A stretch of DNA of 64,000 bases from positions 1 through 64,000 of the forward strand of contig NZ_BONF01000040.1 of the NCBI RefSeq assembly GCF_016862575.1, in the 5' to 3' direction. A model generated the notes under the pieces. The model did no database searches, was not told the origin of the DNA, and saw nothing but the letters and a program-made list of their open reading frames with translations. The position numbers and the translations under genes were made by a program. Within the stretch, counting starts at the first letter, position 1. Each line of letters starts with the position of its first letter. This document shows, piece after piece, positions 52,274 to 62,041 of this stretch. This DNA is from Catellatospora bangladeshensis (GTDB lineage Bacteria; Actinomycetota; Actinomycetes; Mycobacteriales; Micromonosporaceae).

Positions 52274-53056
52274 GTGGGGCGCAGTTTCGGTGAGGAAGGC
52301 GGGCGGCTGACGTACGGCAGCTACCTGCGGGTGCCGCAGCTGCTCGCGCAGCAGGTCCGGATGGCCGGGCCGGAGGCGCACGACGAGCTGCTGTTCATCA
52401 CCATCCATCAGGCGTACGAGCTGTGGTTCAAGCTGCTGCTGCACGAGCTGGAGGACGCCCGGGACCGGATGCTGGCGGGGGAGGGCTACCTGCCCCGGGT
52501 CCGGCTGGAGCGGTGCCACGTGGTGGAGCAGCTGCTGGTGCAGCAGGTGGACGTGATCGACACGATGACGCCGCAGGACTTCCTCGCCTTCCGCACCGTG
52601 CTGGCGCCGGCCTCGGGTTTCCAGTCGGCCCAGTTCCGGGAGATCGAGTTCATCTCGGGGCTCAAGGATCCGGCCTTCCTGGACCGGCTACGCGGGCTGG
52701 AGCGGGGCGAGGAGCAGCGGCTGCGGCGCCGGCTGGCCGAGCCGACGCTGTGGGACGGATATCTGGCGCTGCTCCGGGCGCACGGCTTCGCGACGGAGCC
52801 GGAAGACGCGCTGACCGCCTCCCTGGTCACCGTCGCGCACGACCGGGAGCGGCACGGCGCGCTGTGGGACCTGGCCGAGGCGCTACTCGCCCACGACCAG
52901 GCGTGCGCACTGTGGCGGGCCCGGCACGTGCTGATGGCCGAGCGCCAGATCGGCACCAAGACCGGCACCGGCGGCTCCGCGGGCAGCCCGTACCTGCGGT
53001 CGCGGCTGGAGGCGCGGTTCTACCCGGCGCTGTGGCATCTCCGGGCGGTGCTGTGA
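52274..53056 (+). CDS. kynA: Tryptophan 2,3-dioxygenase
   Basis: The 260-residue haem enzyme has the family signatures LTYGSYLRVPQLLAQQ, FITIHQAYELWFKLLLHEL and the haem-ligand region HVLMAERQIGTKTGTGGSAGSPYLR. It opens tryptophan to N-formylkynurenine, the first step of the kynurenine route. No other kynurenine gene is nearby. The GTG at 52274 was chosen because GGGGGG lies upstream; TTG at 52259 would add five residues. Slightly shorter than usual (about 280). Confidence 0.93.
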   Translation: MGRSFGEEGGRLTYGSYLRVPQLLAQQVRMAGPEAHDELLFITIHQAYELWFKLLLHELEDARDRMLAGEGYLPRVRLERCHVVEQLLVQQVDVIDTMTPQDFLAFRTVLAPASGFQSAQFREIEFISGLKDPAFLDRLRGLERGEEQRLRRRLAEPTLWDGYLALLRAHGFATEPEDALTASLVTVAHDRERHGALWDLAEALLAHDQACALWRARHVLMAERQIGTKTGTGGSAGSPYLRSRLEARFYPALWHLRAVL

Positions 53057-53288
53057 TCGCGATCTCAATGTCGATAGGCGTGGTTGGACGCGACGGTCGG
53101 ACAGGAACACCGATGACGTACGCGCGTCAGCGACGTTTGTCCGGTTTGCGGCCGCCAGGGGTGTTGAGCGGCGCAAGATCGTGTCGCGCGGGAAGGGAGA
53201 AATGGGGCGACACGCCGGGGAGGGGGATATCGGGCGGTTTGTGTTATCCCGTCACCCGGGCCTTACCAGGCATGAAACGGACATATTC

Positions 53289-53323
53289 CTGTCTGATCAG
53301 ACAGTCGGGACCGGACTGTCCGG
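53289..53323. promoter_or_regulatory. Two palindromes upstream of the PadR-type gene
   Basis: The perfect 16-mer CTGTCTGATCAGACAG (53289-53304) is followed by CCGGACTGTCCGG (53311-53323), about 70 bases before the start codon. The 335-base gap 53057-53391 holds no gene. PadR regulators often bind such palindromes and repress themselves. Confidence 0.55.
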
Positions 53324-53391
53324 CGCGGAATGTGCACTGTGGATGGGCCGATATCCTGGACAGAAGGCTGTTGAAGTGGCAGCGTTGAGTC

Positions 53392-53907
53392 ATGGCAGAG
53401 GTAGGAATCAACGCTACCGCGGCAGCCGTGCTCGGTCTGCTGCACGATGGGCCCATGACGGGCGGTCAGCTGATGGCCGCGGCCGAGCGCCGGCTCAGCC
53501 CGTACTGGTCGATGACCCGGTCCCAGGTCTACCGCGAACTGCCGGTCCTCGCCGAGCTCGGCTACGTCAAGCTCGGCAAGCCCGGCCCGCGGGCGAGCCA
53601 GCCCTACGCGATCACCGCGTCGGGCAAGCGCGCCTTCGCCCGCTGGCTGAACGAGGAACCCGGCCGCGAGCTGGTGCGCAACCCGTACGCGCTGCGCGTC
53701 GCGTTCGGATCCACGCACGCGACCAACCAGTTCGACACCTTGCTCAACAGCGCCAACTCGCACCACTCGGAGGCGCTCGCGGAGGCCCGTGAGCAGGCCA
53801 AGGAGGCCAAGAAGGAGGGCGACGACTTCACCGCCGCCGGGCTGGAGTTCGCCGTCGCCTACCACAAGGCCGCGCTGAACTGGCTGAAGACGGCCATCGC
53901 CAAGTGA
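53392..53907 (+). CDS. PadR-family transcriptional regulator
   Basis: The 171-residue protein has an N-terminal winged helix (AAVLGLLHDGPMTGGQLMAAAERRL then MTRSQVYRELPVLAELGYVKLG) and a C-terminal helical dimerisation region (about 100-171, with AEAREQAKEAKKEGDD). It is convergent with the kinase gene, ten bases apart. It probably regulates itself through the palindromes upstream; other targets and ligand are unknown. Confidence 0.88.
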   Translation: MAEVGINATAAAVLGLLHDGPMTGGQLMAAAERRLSPYWSMTRSQVYRELPVLAELGYVKLGKPGPRASQPYAITASGKRAFARWLNEEPGRELVRNPYALRVAFGSTHATNQFDTLLNSANSHHSEALAEAREQAKEAKKEGDDFTAAGLEFAVAYHKAALNWLKTAIAK

Positions 53908-53917
53908 GCGCTCGGCG

Positions 53918-54916
53918 CTAGGCGAGGTGCGGTCGCACCTCCTCCAGCGCGGAACGCAGCGCGGCCGCGGCGGCAGCCGTCGCGCCCAGCGCGTCCAGTG
54001 CGAACAGGCCCGCTCCCACCACCGGCGGCTGTGCGAGCACGGTCAGCCGGGCCCTCGACGAGTGGGCCTTCACCCCCGCGTACACGGCATCTTCCAGCAG
54101 CGGATGCCGGGCGCGCAGCACACCACCGCCGAGGACCACGGCATAGGGCGTTCCGCTCAGCCCTAGCCGGTCCGCGGCGACCGTCACCAAGGCCGTGATC
54201 TCGGTCGCCTGTCGCGCCACCACGCGCCGGGCGACCTCGTCCTGCTGCCCGGCGACGGCGAACAGCACCTCGCTCAGCTCGATCATCCGGTCCTGGCTCA
54301 GGCTGCCCAGGTGCAGCCCGGTGATCACGTCGGCGACCCGGGCCTGCCCGAAGTGCGCGGCGACCGCCGGGGCGAGCGCCGTGGCCGGGCCGCGGCCGTC
54401 CTCGGCCCGCGCGGCGTGCCACATCGCCATCGAGGCCAGGTGCAGCCCGCCGCCCCAGTCCCCGGAGATGGGACCCAGCGCCGGGAAGCGGGCGGTGCGC
54501 CCGTCGGCGGCGCGGCCCACGCAGTTGATACCCGCTCCGCACACCACGGCTACCGCGTCGGGGCTGTCCGTGCCCGCCCGCAGCAGCGCGAAGGTGTCGT
54601 TGTCGAGCCGGTACGACTCGGCCCAGCCGGTCCCGGCGACGGCCTCGGCCGCCGCGTCGACCTCCTCGGGCAGGTCGAGACCGGACAGGTAGACCTCGGC
54701 GCGCGCGATCGGCACGGACCGGGGCATCTCGGCCGCCCGCAGCGCCGCGCCGACCAGCCGGTCCAGCAGCGCGACGGCGGTGTCCAGGCCGATCACCTGC
54801 GGGCAGGAGCCGGGCCCGCGCACGTACCCGTGCACCCGGCCCGCCGAGTCGGCGAGCACCACGTCGGTTTTGGAGTTGCCGCCGTCGATCGCCAGGAACA
54901 GTTCAGCCGGGCTCAT
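53918..54916 (-). CDS. BadF/BadG-family ATPase, putative N-acetylglucosamine kinase
   Basis: The 332-residue ASKHA-fold protein has phosphate-1 motif FLAIDGGNSKTDVVLAD, GAGINCVGR, and the adenosine motif VVLGGGVLRARHPLLEDAV. This matches the N-acetylglucosamine kinase branch of the family (GGLHLASMAMWHAARAEDGRGP). It is the last gene of a set with the GH4 enzyme and the ROK regulator, so phosphorylation of a sugar freed by the glycosidase is likely. GAGGAGAAGGC precedes the ATG. Confidence 0.82.
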   Translation of the reverse strand: MSPAELFLAIDGGNSKTDVVLADSAGRVHGYVRGPGSCPQVIGLDTAVALLDRLVGAALRAAEMPRSVPIARAEVYLSGLDLPEEVDAAAEAVAGTGWAESYRLDNDTFALLRAGTDSPDAVAVVCGAGINCVGRAADGRTARFPALGPISGDWGGGLHLASMAMWHAARAEDGRGPATALAPAVAAHFGQARVADVITGLHLGSLSQDRMIELSEVLFAVAGQQDEVARRVVARQATEITALVTVAADRLGLSGTPYAVVLGGGVLRARHPLLEDAVYAGVKAHSSRARLTVLAQPPVVGAGLFALDALGATAAAAAALRSALEEVRPHLA

Positions 54917-54959
54917 GCCTTCTCCTCGCCGCGGGATCCCGTCACGTCACGCACGCCGC

Positions 54960-56219
54960 TCACCGGGCCCAGGGCAGGTGCGCGGCGTTCGCGGCCAGCA
55001 GGCCGTCCGTGAGCGAGGCAGCGTGTTCGTGCTGGCCGACCAGCGGGTGCGCCAGCAGCGCGGCGTAGACGCGGTCGCGCCCGCCGTGCACCGCGGCCCG
55101 CACCGCCAGCTCCTCGTACGCGGCGACGCCGGCGATCAGGCCGGACAGCTCCGGGCCGACCGGCGCGGCCGCGACCGGCGCCGCGCCGTCGCGGTCCACC
55201 CGGGCGCTGACCTCGATCACCGCCTCGTCGGGCAGGAACGGCAGGTGGCCGTCGTTGCGCAGGTTCACCGCGTGCACCGCGCCGTCCCCGGCGACCAGGG
55301 AGGTGATCAGCCCGACCGCCGCCTCGGAGTAGAACGCGCCGCCGCGCTGGCCGAGCAGCTCCGGCTTGGTGGTCAGGGCCGGGTCGGCGTACATCGCCAG
55401 CAGCTTCTCCTCGATCTCGGCCACCTTCTGGCCGCGGGTGGGCGCGTCGCGCTCCTCGCGCACCACCAGGTCGTGGGAGTAGAAGTAGCGCAGGTAGTAG
55501 GACGGGACCGCGCCGAGCAGGGTCAGCACCTCGCGGGGCAGCTGCACCTGGCCGGCCAGCGCGTCCAGGTGCCCGGCGAGCAGCTCGGGCAGCCGGTCGA
55601 CGCCGTCGACGTACGCGGCGCGCTCCCAGGTGAGGTGGTTCAGCCCGACGTGGTCGAGGGTGACCGCGCCGGGGTCCACGCCGAGCAGCGCGGCGAACCG
55701 GCGCTGGAAGCCGATGGCCACATTGCACAGGCCGACCGCGCGGTGGCCCGCGTCGAGCAGCGCCCGGGTGACGATGCCGACCGGGTTGGTGAAGTCGACG
55801 ATCCAGGCGCCGGGCGCGGCCAGCCGGGCCGCCCGCTCGGCCACGTCCAGCACCACCGGCACCGTGCGCAGCGCCTTGGCCAGGCCGCCCGCGCCGGTGG
55901 TCTCCTGCCCCACGCAGCCGCACTCCAGCGGGAACGTCTCGTCGCTGATCCGGGCCGCCTGGCCGCCGACGCGCAGCTGCACCACCACCACGGACGCGCC
56001 GGCCAGCCCCGCGTCGAGGTCGGTGGTCCAGGTCAGCGTGCCGGGGTGGCCGTGATGCGCCATCAGCCGCCGGGCGTACGGCCCGATCACGTCCAGCCGC
56101 GGCCCGGCCGGGTCGATCAGGCACAGCTCGGTGACGTCGAGGCTGCCGGCGAGCCGGGCGAACCCGTCCACCAGCTCGGGGGTGTAGGTGGAACCGCCAC
56201 CCACGACTGCGATCTTCAT
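54960..56219 (-). CDS. Glycoside hydrolase family 4 (6-phospho-beta-glucosidase-like)
   Basis: The 419-residue NAD- and Mn-dependent enzyme has the NAD site MKIAVVGGGSTYTPELVDGF, the family motif WIVDFTNPVGIVT, and metal ligands in VGLCNVAIG (Cys) and DHVGLNHLTW (His). GH4 enzymes open glycosidic bonds by a redox mechanism, usually on phosphorylated disaccharides. It sits between the sugar kinase and the ROK regulator, all on the minus strand. The natural sugar is unknown. Confidence 0.9.
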   Translation of the reverse strand: MKIAVVGGGSTYTPELVDGFARLAGSLDVTELCLIDPAGPRLDVIGPYARRLMAHHGHPGTLTWTTDLDAGLAGASVVVVQLRVGGQAARISDETFPLECGCVGQETTGAGGLAKALRTVPVVLDVAERAARLAAPGAWIVDFTNPVGIVTRALLDAGHRAVGLCNVAIGFQRRFAALLGVDPGAVTLDHVGLNHLTWERAAYVDGVDRLPELLAGHLDALAGQVQLPREVLTLLGAVPSYYLRYFYSHDLVVREERDAPTRGQKVAEIEEKLLAMYADPALTTKPELLGQRGGAFYSEAAVGLITSLVAGDGAVHAVNLRNDGHLPFLPDEAVIEVSARVDRDGAAPVAAAPVGPELSGLIAGVAAYEELAVRAAVHGGRDRVYAALLAHPLVGQHEHAASLTDGLLAANAAHLPWAR

Positions 56220-56306
56220 CGGTGCTCTTTCTGTCGGTGCTCTCTGTACGCGGAACCCGCCCGGCGGCGCGGCTGCTCCGGCGGGCTCCTCGGGATCACG
56301 CGGTGG

Positions 56307-57500
56307 TCAGGCGGGGGTCAGCGCGTAGCGCAGCGAGTCGATCAGGGACTCGCGCACCGAGCGCAGGCCCGCGTCCATGGCTCCGAGCAGCACCGCGTCG
56401 TCGGTGAGTGAGGTCACCTCGACCGGGGTGCGCAGCGGCGTGTTGCGGTGGAAGGCCTCGGTGACCAGGTCCCGCAGCACCTGCCCGCCGGCCTGGGCCA
56501 GCTCTCCGGCGAGCACCACCAGCGGCGGGTCGACCAGCGCGGCCACCACGGCCAGCACCACGGCGATGCGGTCGGCCAGCGCGCTCAGGAAGGCGTCCGC
56601 CTCCCGATCGCCCGCTCGGGCCACCGCCTCGGTGATCATCTCCTCGGCGGTGGCCCCGCGGAAGCCGTACGTCGCCGCGAGCGCGGCCACGGCCGGGCCG
56701 CCCGCCAGGCCCTGCAGGTCCCGGGGCTGGCCGGGGGCGGCCAGCCCGACCGGCACGTAGCCGATCTCACCGGCCCCGCCGGTGGCGCCGCGCAGCAGCG
56801 AGCTGCCGAGGTCGATGGCGCAGCCCAGGCCCGCGCCGAGCCAGAGCAGGGCGAAGCTGCCGGAGCCCGCGGCGACCCCGCGGTGGCGCTCGGCGATGGC
56901 GGCCAGGTTCACGTCGTTGTCCGCGTCGACCGTGACGTCCAGCGCCGCGGCCAGCTCGGGGACCAGGCCCGGCCGGCTCCAGCCCGCGACGTCGATGTGC
57001 CGGATGGTGCCGGTGCCGGGGTCGTACGAGCCGGGCACGCCGAGCTGCAGGTGGGTGAGCCGCTCGGCCTGGATGCCGGCGCGCTCGCGCAGGTCGGCGA
57101 TGATCGCGCGCACGGTGGCCACCGGGTCGCCCGCGGCGGGGTCGGCCGGATACTCGGCGCGGGCCAGCACGGCGCCGGTCAGATCGCACAGGGCGGCGTC
57201 GAAGGGGGCGTGTAATGTCTCGGACACGTCCCGTACCGACACGGCCACCACGAGTGCCGCCGCCGGGTTGACCGCGTACACCTCCGCGTTGGGACCGGGC
57301 CCGCCGCTGGTGTGGCCGACGACCGTGGCCAGCCCCGCCTCCGTCAGCGTGCGCAGCACGTCGGACGTCGTGGGCTTGGACAGCCCGGTCAGCTCCCGCA
57401 GTTCCCCGCGGGTGAGCGTGCCCCGGTCGATGAGCAGCGCCATGGTCGCGCTCTCGTTCATGGCCCGGAGCAGCTTGGACGATCCGGCGAGCCGTGCCAC
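56307..57500 (-). CDS. ROK-family transcriptional regulator
   Basis: The 397-residue protein has an N-terminal winged helix (MALLIDRGTLTRGELRELTGLSKPTTSDVLRTL) and a ROK sugar-binding domain (LGVPGSYDPGTG and LLWLGAGLGCAIDLG). The usual zinc-binding GH...CGC cluster is replaced by GEIGYVPVGLAAPGQPRD without cysteines. GTG start at 57500 with AGGAG. It probably represses the GH4/kinase genes in response to the sugar; a matching palindrome lies just upstream. Confidence 0.87.
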   Translation of the reverse strand: MARLAGSSKLLRAMNESATMALLIDRGTLTRGELRELTGLSKPTTSDVLRTLTEAGLATVVGHTSGGPGPNAEVYAVNPAAALVVAVSVRDVSETLHAPFDAALCDLTGAVLARAEYPADPAAGDPVATVRAIIADLRERAGIQAERLTHLQLGVPGSYDPGTGTIRHIDVAGWSRPGLVPELAAALDVTVDADNDVNLAAIAERHRGVAAGSGSFALLWLGAGLGCAIDLGSSLLRGATGGAGEIGYVPVGLAAPGQPRDLQGLAGGPAVAALAATYGFRGATAEEMITEAVARAGDREADAFLSALADRIAVVLAVVAALVDPPLVVLAGELAQAGGQVLRDLVTEAFHRNTPLRTPVEVTSLTDDAVLLGAMDAGLRSVRESLIDSLRYALTPA

Positions 57501-57511
57501 GCGTTCTCCTC

Positions 57512-57540
57512 CACAATAGGAAAGTAGATTAACTATTGTG
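57512..57540. promoter_or_regulatory. Candidate operator of the ROK regulator
   Basis: CACAATAG (57512-57519) and CTATTGTG (57533-57540) are perfect inverted half-sites separated by 13 bases, directly before the ROK start codon and in an AT-rich spot. The spacing and place suit autorepression. Confidence 0.6.
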
Positions 57541-57601
57541 GCGGACCGGCCCGGCTGTCAAGTCAGGGTGCCGCCCGCGGTAAGTCGGTCGCCGTAACCA
57601 C

Positions 57602-57607
57602 TAGTCT
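57602..57607 (+). promoter_or_regulatory. -10 box for a leaderless prfB transcript
   Basis: TAGTCT lies seven bases before the GTG of prfB, so transcription would begin at or next to the start codon. No good -35 box is seen and no ribosome-binding site is present. Confidence 0.5.
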
Positions 57608-57614
57608 TGTTGCT

Positions 57615-58730
57615 GTGACTGCCGACTACGCCGATCAGCTCAAGTCCCTCGACGCGACCATGCGCAACATCGAGACCGTGCTCGACCTGTCCCGGCTGCG
57701 CCGCGACAAGGAGCAGCTGGAGCAGGCCGCGTCCGCGCCCGACCTGTGGGACGACCAGGCCAAGGCGCAGGAGGTCACCTCCAAGCTGTCACACGTCAGC
57801 AGCGAGATCAACAAGCTGACGAAGCTGCGCGGGCGGATCGACGACGCCGGGGTGCTGCTGGAGCTGGCCGAGGCCGAGGGCGACGCCTCCTCGCTGGCCG
57901 AGGTGTCGGCCGAGCTGGCCGATCTCGCCAAGGCCATCGACGAGCTCGAGGTGCGCACCCTGCTGTCGGGTGAGTACGACTCCCGCGAGGCGCTGGTCGC
58001 CATCCGGGCGGGCGCGGGCGGCGTGGACGCGGCCGACTTCGCCGAGATGCTGCTGCGCATGTACCTGCGCTGGGCCGAGCGGCACGGCTACAGCACCGAG
58101 GTCTACGACACCTCGTACGCCGAGGAGGCGGGCCTGAAGTCGGCGACCTTCGCGGTGAAGGCGCCGTACGCCTACGGCACGCTGTCGGTCGAGTCCGGCA
58201 CCCACCGCCTGGTCCGTATCAGCCCGTTCGACAACCAGGGCCGCCGCCAGACCAGCTTCGCGGGCGTCGAGGTGCTGCCGGTGGTGGAGCAGACCGACCA
58301 CATCGACATCCCGGAGAACGAGATGCGGGTCGACGTCTTCCGCTCCAGCGGTCCCGGCGGCCAGAGCGTCAACACCACCGACTCGGCGGTGCGCATCACC
58401 CACATCCCGACCGGCATCGTGGTCTCCTGCCAGAACGAGAAGTCGCAGCTGCAGAACAAGGCGTCCGCGCTGCGCGTGCTCCAGGCCCGCCTGCTGGAGC
58501 GCAAGCGCCAGGAGGAGAAGGCGAAGATGGAGGGCCTGAAGACGGACGCGGCCGGCTCCTGGGGCGACCAGATGCGCTCGTACGTGCTGCACCCGTACCA
58601 GATGGTCAAGGACCTGCGCACCGAGTTCGAGACGGGCAACCCGAACGCGGTCTTCGACGGCGAGATCGACAGCTTCGTCGAGGCCGGCATCCGCTGGCGC
58701 AAGCAGCAGCAGCTCGAGGCCGCCGCGTAG
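57615..58730 (+). CDS. prfB: Peptide chain release factor 2
   Basis: The 371-residue class I release factor has the stop-codon tripeptide SPF ([15 protein letters not shown], about 202-204) and the peptidyl-hydrolysis loop [16 protein letters not shown] near 246. It frees proteins at UGA and UAA. No in-frame stop or frameshift slippery site lies in the N-terminal coding region, so the autoregulatory frameshift of enterobacteria is absent. GTG start, apparently leaderless. It leads the conserved prfB-ftsE-ftsX-smpB order. Confidence 0.96.
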   Translation: MTADYADQLKSLDATMRNIETVLDLSRLRRDKEQLEQAASAPDLWDDQAKAQEVTSKLSHVSSEINKLTKLRGRIDDAGVLLELAEAEGDASSLAEVSAELADLAKAIDELEVRTLLSGEYDSREALVAIRAGAGGVDAADFAEMLLRMYLRWAERHGYSTEVYDTSYAEEAGLKSATFAVKAPYAYGTLSVESGTHRLVRISPFDNQGRRQTSFAGVEVLPVVEQTDHIDIPENEMRVDVFRSSGPGGQSVNTTDSAVRITHIPTGIVVSCQNEKSQLQNKASALRVLQARLLERKRQEEKAKMEGLKTDAAGSWGDQMRSYVLHPYQMVKDLRTEFETGNPNAVFDGEIDSFVEAGIRWRKQQQLEAAA

Positions 58731-58749
58731 CCGTTCGGCCCCCGGTCGT

Positions 58750-58781
58750 GACGCCCTCGCCCCATCCGTGGCGGGGGCGTC
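58750..58781 (+). terminator. Terminator after prfB
   Basis: 12-bp arms GACGCCCTCGCC (58750-58761) and GGCGGGGGCGTC (58770-58781) with a single G-T pair, followed by GTCCTGTC. Confidence 0.7.
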
Positions 58782-58908
58782 GTCCTGTCGGTGGATGGCA
58801 TCGCCCTGGCGGGTGAGACGACTACTGTCCGTGAAAGTTGATCACGACACGGTCACGGAATTTTCTAGGAACATTCGCGGCAATACCGTCATCTCAACCC
58901 CTGCGGGC

Positions 58909-58936
58909 TTGGCGAATCCGCGACACCGCGTAGACT
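58909..58936 (+). promoter_or_regulatory. Promoter of ftsE, leaderless
   Basis: TTGGCG (58909-58914), a 16-base spacer and TAGACT (58931-58936), seven bases before the GTG of ftsE. No ribosome-binding site intervenes, so the mRNA is probably leaderless. Confidence 0.6.
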
Positions 58937-58943
58937 CTCCGCC

Positions 58944-59624
58944 GTGATTCGACTCGAGCACGTGACCAAGACCTACCCGAAGGCGTCCCGGCCCTCACTG
59001 GACGACGTGTCGGTCTCGATCGAGAAGGGCGACTTCGTCTTCTTCATCGGTCCGTCCGGCTCCGGCAAGTCCAGCATCGTCAAGCTGATGCTGCACGAGA
59101 TCAAGCCCAGCAAGGGCAAGGTCTTCGTGAACAACAAGGAGATCAGCTCGCTGCGGTCGTGGAAGATTCCCAGCTTCCGCCGCTCCATCGGCTGCGTCTT
59201 CCAGGACTTCCGCCTGCTGCCGAACAAGACGGCATACGAGAACGTCGCGTTCGCGCTCGAGGTCATCGGCAAGTCCAAGGCCGTCGCCCGCCGGGTCGTG
59301 CCCGAGGTGCTGGAGCTCGTCGGCCTGGGTGGCAAGGAGCACCGCTACCCGCACGAGCTGTCCGGTGGCGAGCAGCAGCGTGTCGCGGTGGCGCGCGCGT
59401 TCGTGAACCGGCCGCTGATCCTGCTGGCGGACGAGCCCACGGGTAACCTCGACCCCGACACCTCCATCGAGATCATGCGCCTGCTGGACCGGATCAACCG
59501 GACCGGCACGACCGTCGTCATGGTCACCCACGACTCGAACATCGTGAACCAGATGCGCCGCCGCGTCATCGAGATCGAGGGCGGCCGGATCGTCCGCGAC
59601 CAGGCCCGTGGCGTCTACGGCTGA
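58944..59624 (+). CDS. ftsE: Cell division ATP-binding protein FtsE
   Basis: The 226-residue ABC ATPase has Walker [10 protein letters not shown] (about 36-44), Q-loop [21 protein letters not shown], signature [15 protein letters not shown], Walker [18 protein letters not shown] and the switch His in MVTHD. With FtsX it activates peptidoglycan hydrolases at the septum. GTG start, with a leaderless-type promoter. Confidence 0.95.
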   Translation: MIRLEHVTKTYPKASRPSLDDVSVSIEKGDFVFFIGPSGSGKSSIVKLMLHEIKPSKGKVFVNNKEISSLRSWKIPSFRRSIGCVFQDFRLLPNKTAYENVAFALEVIGKSKAVARRVVPEVLELVGLGGKEHRYPHELSGGEQQRVAVARAFVNRPLILLADEPTGNLDPDTSIEIMRLLDRINRTGTTVVMVTHDSNIVNQMRRRVIEIEGGRIVRDQARGVYG

Positions 59625-59690
59625 GCCGTAACCGACCCCTGAGCCCCCAAGTCCTGACGACCTGACCGTCTCCCCGGAGGATTCCCCCCG

Positions 59691-60566
59691 ATGCGTGCGA
59701 AGTATGTCCTGGCCGAAGTGCTGGTCGGGCTGTGGCGCAACGTCACGATGACCGTAGCCATGATCATCACCATGATCGTGTCACTCTCCATGCTCGGTGC
59801 GAGCCTGCTGATGTACCTGCAGGTCAACGAGATGAAGGGGCACTACTACGAGCAGGTCGAGGTCTCGATCTACCTGGACAAGTCGATCACCGAGGACCAG
59901 CGGGCCGCGATCAAGTCGCAGCTCGACGGCGACTCCAAGGTGAAGAGCGTCATCTACGAGACCCAGGAGATGGCGTACGAGAACTTCAAGAACCAGTTCC
60001 GGGACGCCCCCGACCTGGTCAGCGCCATCGGCCCGACCGAGCTGCCCGAGTCGTTCCGGGTCGCGCTGAAGGACCCGCAGCAGTTCGAGCAGATCCGCGG
60101 CGCGTACGCCGACCTCGAGGGTGTCGACACCGTCGTGGACCAGCAGAAGCTGCTGCAGAAGATCTTCGACATCCTCGGCTCGGTGCAGAACCTGTCGCTG
60201 GTCGTCGCCGGCGCCATGGGCATCGCCGCGCTGCTGCTGGTCGCCAACACCATCCAGGTCGCGGCGTACAGCAAGCGCCGCGAGGTCGCGGTCATGAAGC
60301 TCGTCGGCGCGTCGAACTGGTTCATCCAGGCGCCGTTCGTGCTGGAGGCCGTCTTCGCCGCGCTGCTCGGCTCGATCCTGGCCTGGGTGATGCTCGTCGT
60401 CGGCAAGGTCGTGCTGATCGACCAGAAGCTGGCCGCGCTGACCGACCTGCTCCTGCCGGTGAGCTGGGGCAACGTCAACCTGATGCTGCCGGTGCTGGCG
60501 GGCATCGGCTCGCTGGTGGCGGCGGTCACCGGCTGGATCACGCTGCGCTTCTACATCCGCGTCTAG
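59691..60566 (+). CDS. ftsX: Cell division membrane protein FtsX
   Basis: The 291-residue permease-like protein has a membrane helix after the N terminus (VTMTVAMIITMIVSLSMLGASLLMYL), an extracellular domain of about 120 residues that contacts a hydrolase, then three C-terminal membrane segments with an IQVAAYSKRREVAVMKLVGASNWFI loop. GGAGG precedes the ATG. The M23 peptidase encoded next is the probable FtsEX-controlled hydrolase. Confidence 0.95.
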   Translation: MRAKYVLAEVLVGLWRNVTMTVAMIITMIVSLSMLGASLLMYLQVNEMKGHYYEQVEVSIYLDKSITEDQRAAIKSQLDGDSKVKSVIYETQEMAYENFKNQFRDAPDLVSAIGPTELPESFRVALKDPQQFEQIRGAYADLEGVDTVVDQQKLLQKIFDILGSVQNLSLVVAGAMGIAALLLVANTIQVAAYSKRREVAVMKLVGASNWFIQAPFVLEAVFAALLGSILAWVMLVVGKVVLIDQKLAALTDLLLPVSWGNVNLMLPVLAGIGSLVAAVTGWITLRFYIRV

Positions 60567-60714
60567 TCGCGGCGCCTCGTGCGCGACGGCCCGTCCCTGC
60601 TCAGGGGCGGGTCGTCACTTTTTTGCGCCGATCACGGTTGATGTCGGGTTTGGGTAGAATAGGGGCGTATGTCGGCAGTAGGGTGATCGGGACAGGCGAG
60701 CCGCAGGAGGTCCC

Positions 60715-61956
60715 GTGCGCCGGCAACTCGTACACCTGGTGGTGGTCCTGCTGACCGTGCTCGCGGCCGGCCTGCCCGCACACGCCGCGCCCGACGACAT
60801 CAAGCAGGACAAGAAGCGCATCGACGCGGAGCTGGCCAAGACCGGCGCGCTGCTTGAAGCCGTCTCTGCCAAGGCCCGCACGGCCGCCGCCGAGCTGTCC
60901 CAGGCCGAGCAGGCCATGCCCGCCGCGCGGCAGCGCATCGTCACGACCCGGGCCGCCGTCACCGTCGCCGAGACTAAGGCCGCCACCGCCCAGCGCCGCG
61001 CCGACCAGGCCACGGCCGCCTGGGCCGTCACCGACCAGCGCTACCAGGCCGCCGTACGCCAGGTCGCCGAGGGACGCGAGCGGATGGCCCGCTTCGCCGT
61101 CGCCACCGTGCACGGGGCCGGGCTGGCCGAGCTCAACACGCTGCTGGCCGCGACCCGGCCCAAGGAGCTGCTCGACCGCAGCAGCTACCTCAGCCAGCTC
61201 GGCCAGATCCGCCGCCAGGCCATCGACGGCTACGTCGCCGCCCGGCGCGAGGCCAAGGAGGTCACCAGCGCGGCCGAGCTGATCCGGCGCGAGGCCGACG
61301 ACGCCGCCCGCGCCGCCCGCGCCGCGCTGCTCGCCGCCGAGCAGGCCCGCAAGGACGCCGAGCAGGCGCAGCGGGACCTCGCCGCGCTCACCGAGCGCCG
61401 GGAGAAGGCGCTGGCCGCGGCGCGGGAGGAAAAGGAGGACGTCAAGCGCCGCTACGAGGAGGTCAAGGAGCAGAGCGAGCACATCGCCCAGGAGCTGCGG
61501 GTCTGGGAGGAGCAGTACGGCAAGTGGGTGCCGGTGCTGCGGGCCGGAGCCAAGTTCCTGATGCCGACCAAGGGCTGGAAGTCCAGCGACTTCGGCAACC
61601 GCTTCGACCCGTACTACGGGGTGTGGCAGCTGCATGCGGGTGTCGACATCGCCGCGGGCGGCGGCCAGCCCATCTACGCGGCGGCCGGCGGCACGGTCAG
61701 CAGCGCCGGCTGGCTCGGCGGCTACGGCAACTACACGTGCGTCACGCACGGCCGGTCCGGCGGCAAGGTGATCTCCACCTGCTACGCCCACCAGTCCAAG
61801 ATCCTGGTGAAGAACGGCGACAAGGTCCGCGGCGGCCAGCTCATCGGCCGCGTCGGCACCACCGGCGCCTCCACCGGCTACCACCTGCACTTCGAGGTCC
61901 GCCGCAACGGCACCCCCATCCAGCCCCTGGACTGGCTCCCCGGCTGCCTGTGTTAG
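60715..61956 (+). CDS. M23 family peptidoglycan endopeptidase with coiled coil (EnvC/RipC-like)
   Basis: The 413-residue secreted protein has a signal peptide ([21 protein letters not shown]), a long Ala/Glu/Arg-rich coiled coil (about 30-260) and a LytM domain with zinc motifs HAGVD and HLHFE. Coiled-coil LytM proteins are recruited and activated by FtsX. It lies right after ftsX and before smpB, supporting that link. GTG start with AGGAGG upstream. It ends in a Cys residue (GCLC). Confidence 0.9.
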   Translation: MRRQLVHLVVVLLTVLAAGLPAHAAPDDIKQDKKRIDAELAKTGALLEAVSAKARTAAAELSQAEQAMPAARQRIVTTRAAVTVAETKAATAQRRADQATAAWAVTDQRYQAAVRQVAEGRERMARFAVATVHGAGLAELNTLLAATRPKELLDRSSYLSQLGQIRRQAIDGYVAARREAKEVTSAAELIRREADDAARAARAALLAAEQARKDAEQAQRDLAALTERREKALAAAREEKEDVKRRYEEVKEQSEHIAQELRVWEEQYGKWVPVLRAGAKFLMPTKGWKSSDFGNRFDPYYGVWQLHAGVDIAAGGGQPIYAAAGGTVSSAGWLGGYGNYTCVTHGRSGGKVISTCYAHQSKILVKNGDKVRGGQLIGRVGTTGASTGYHLHFEVRRNGTPIQPLDWLPGCLC

Positions 61957-62041
61957 ACCCGCGAGGTCTATCTCGATCGCGATGCGGGACCCGGGGTCGG
62001 TAGCATTGGCGGGTTCGGTGATCGAGGAGAGGAGGGCCGTC

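Noticed and set aside
57615-58730. Programmed frameshift in prfB
   Set aside because: The reading frame is continuous from the GTG with no internal UGA or slippery site.
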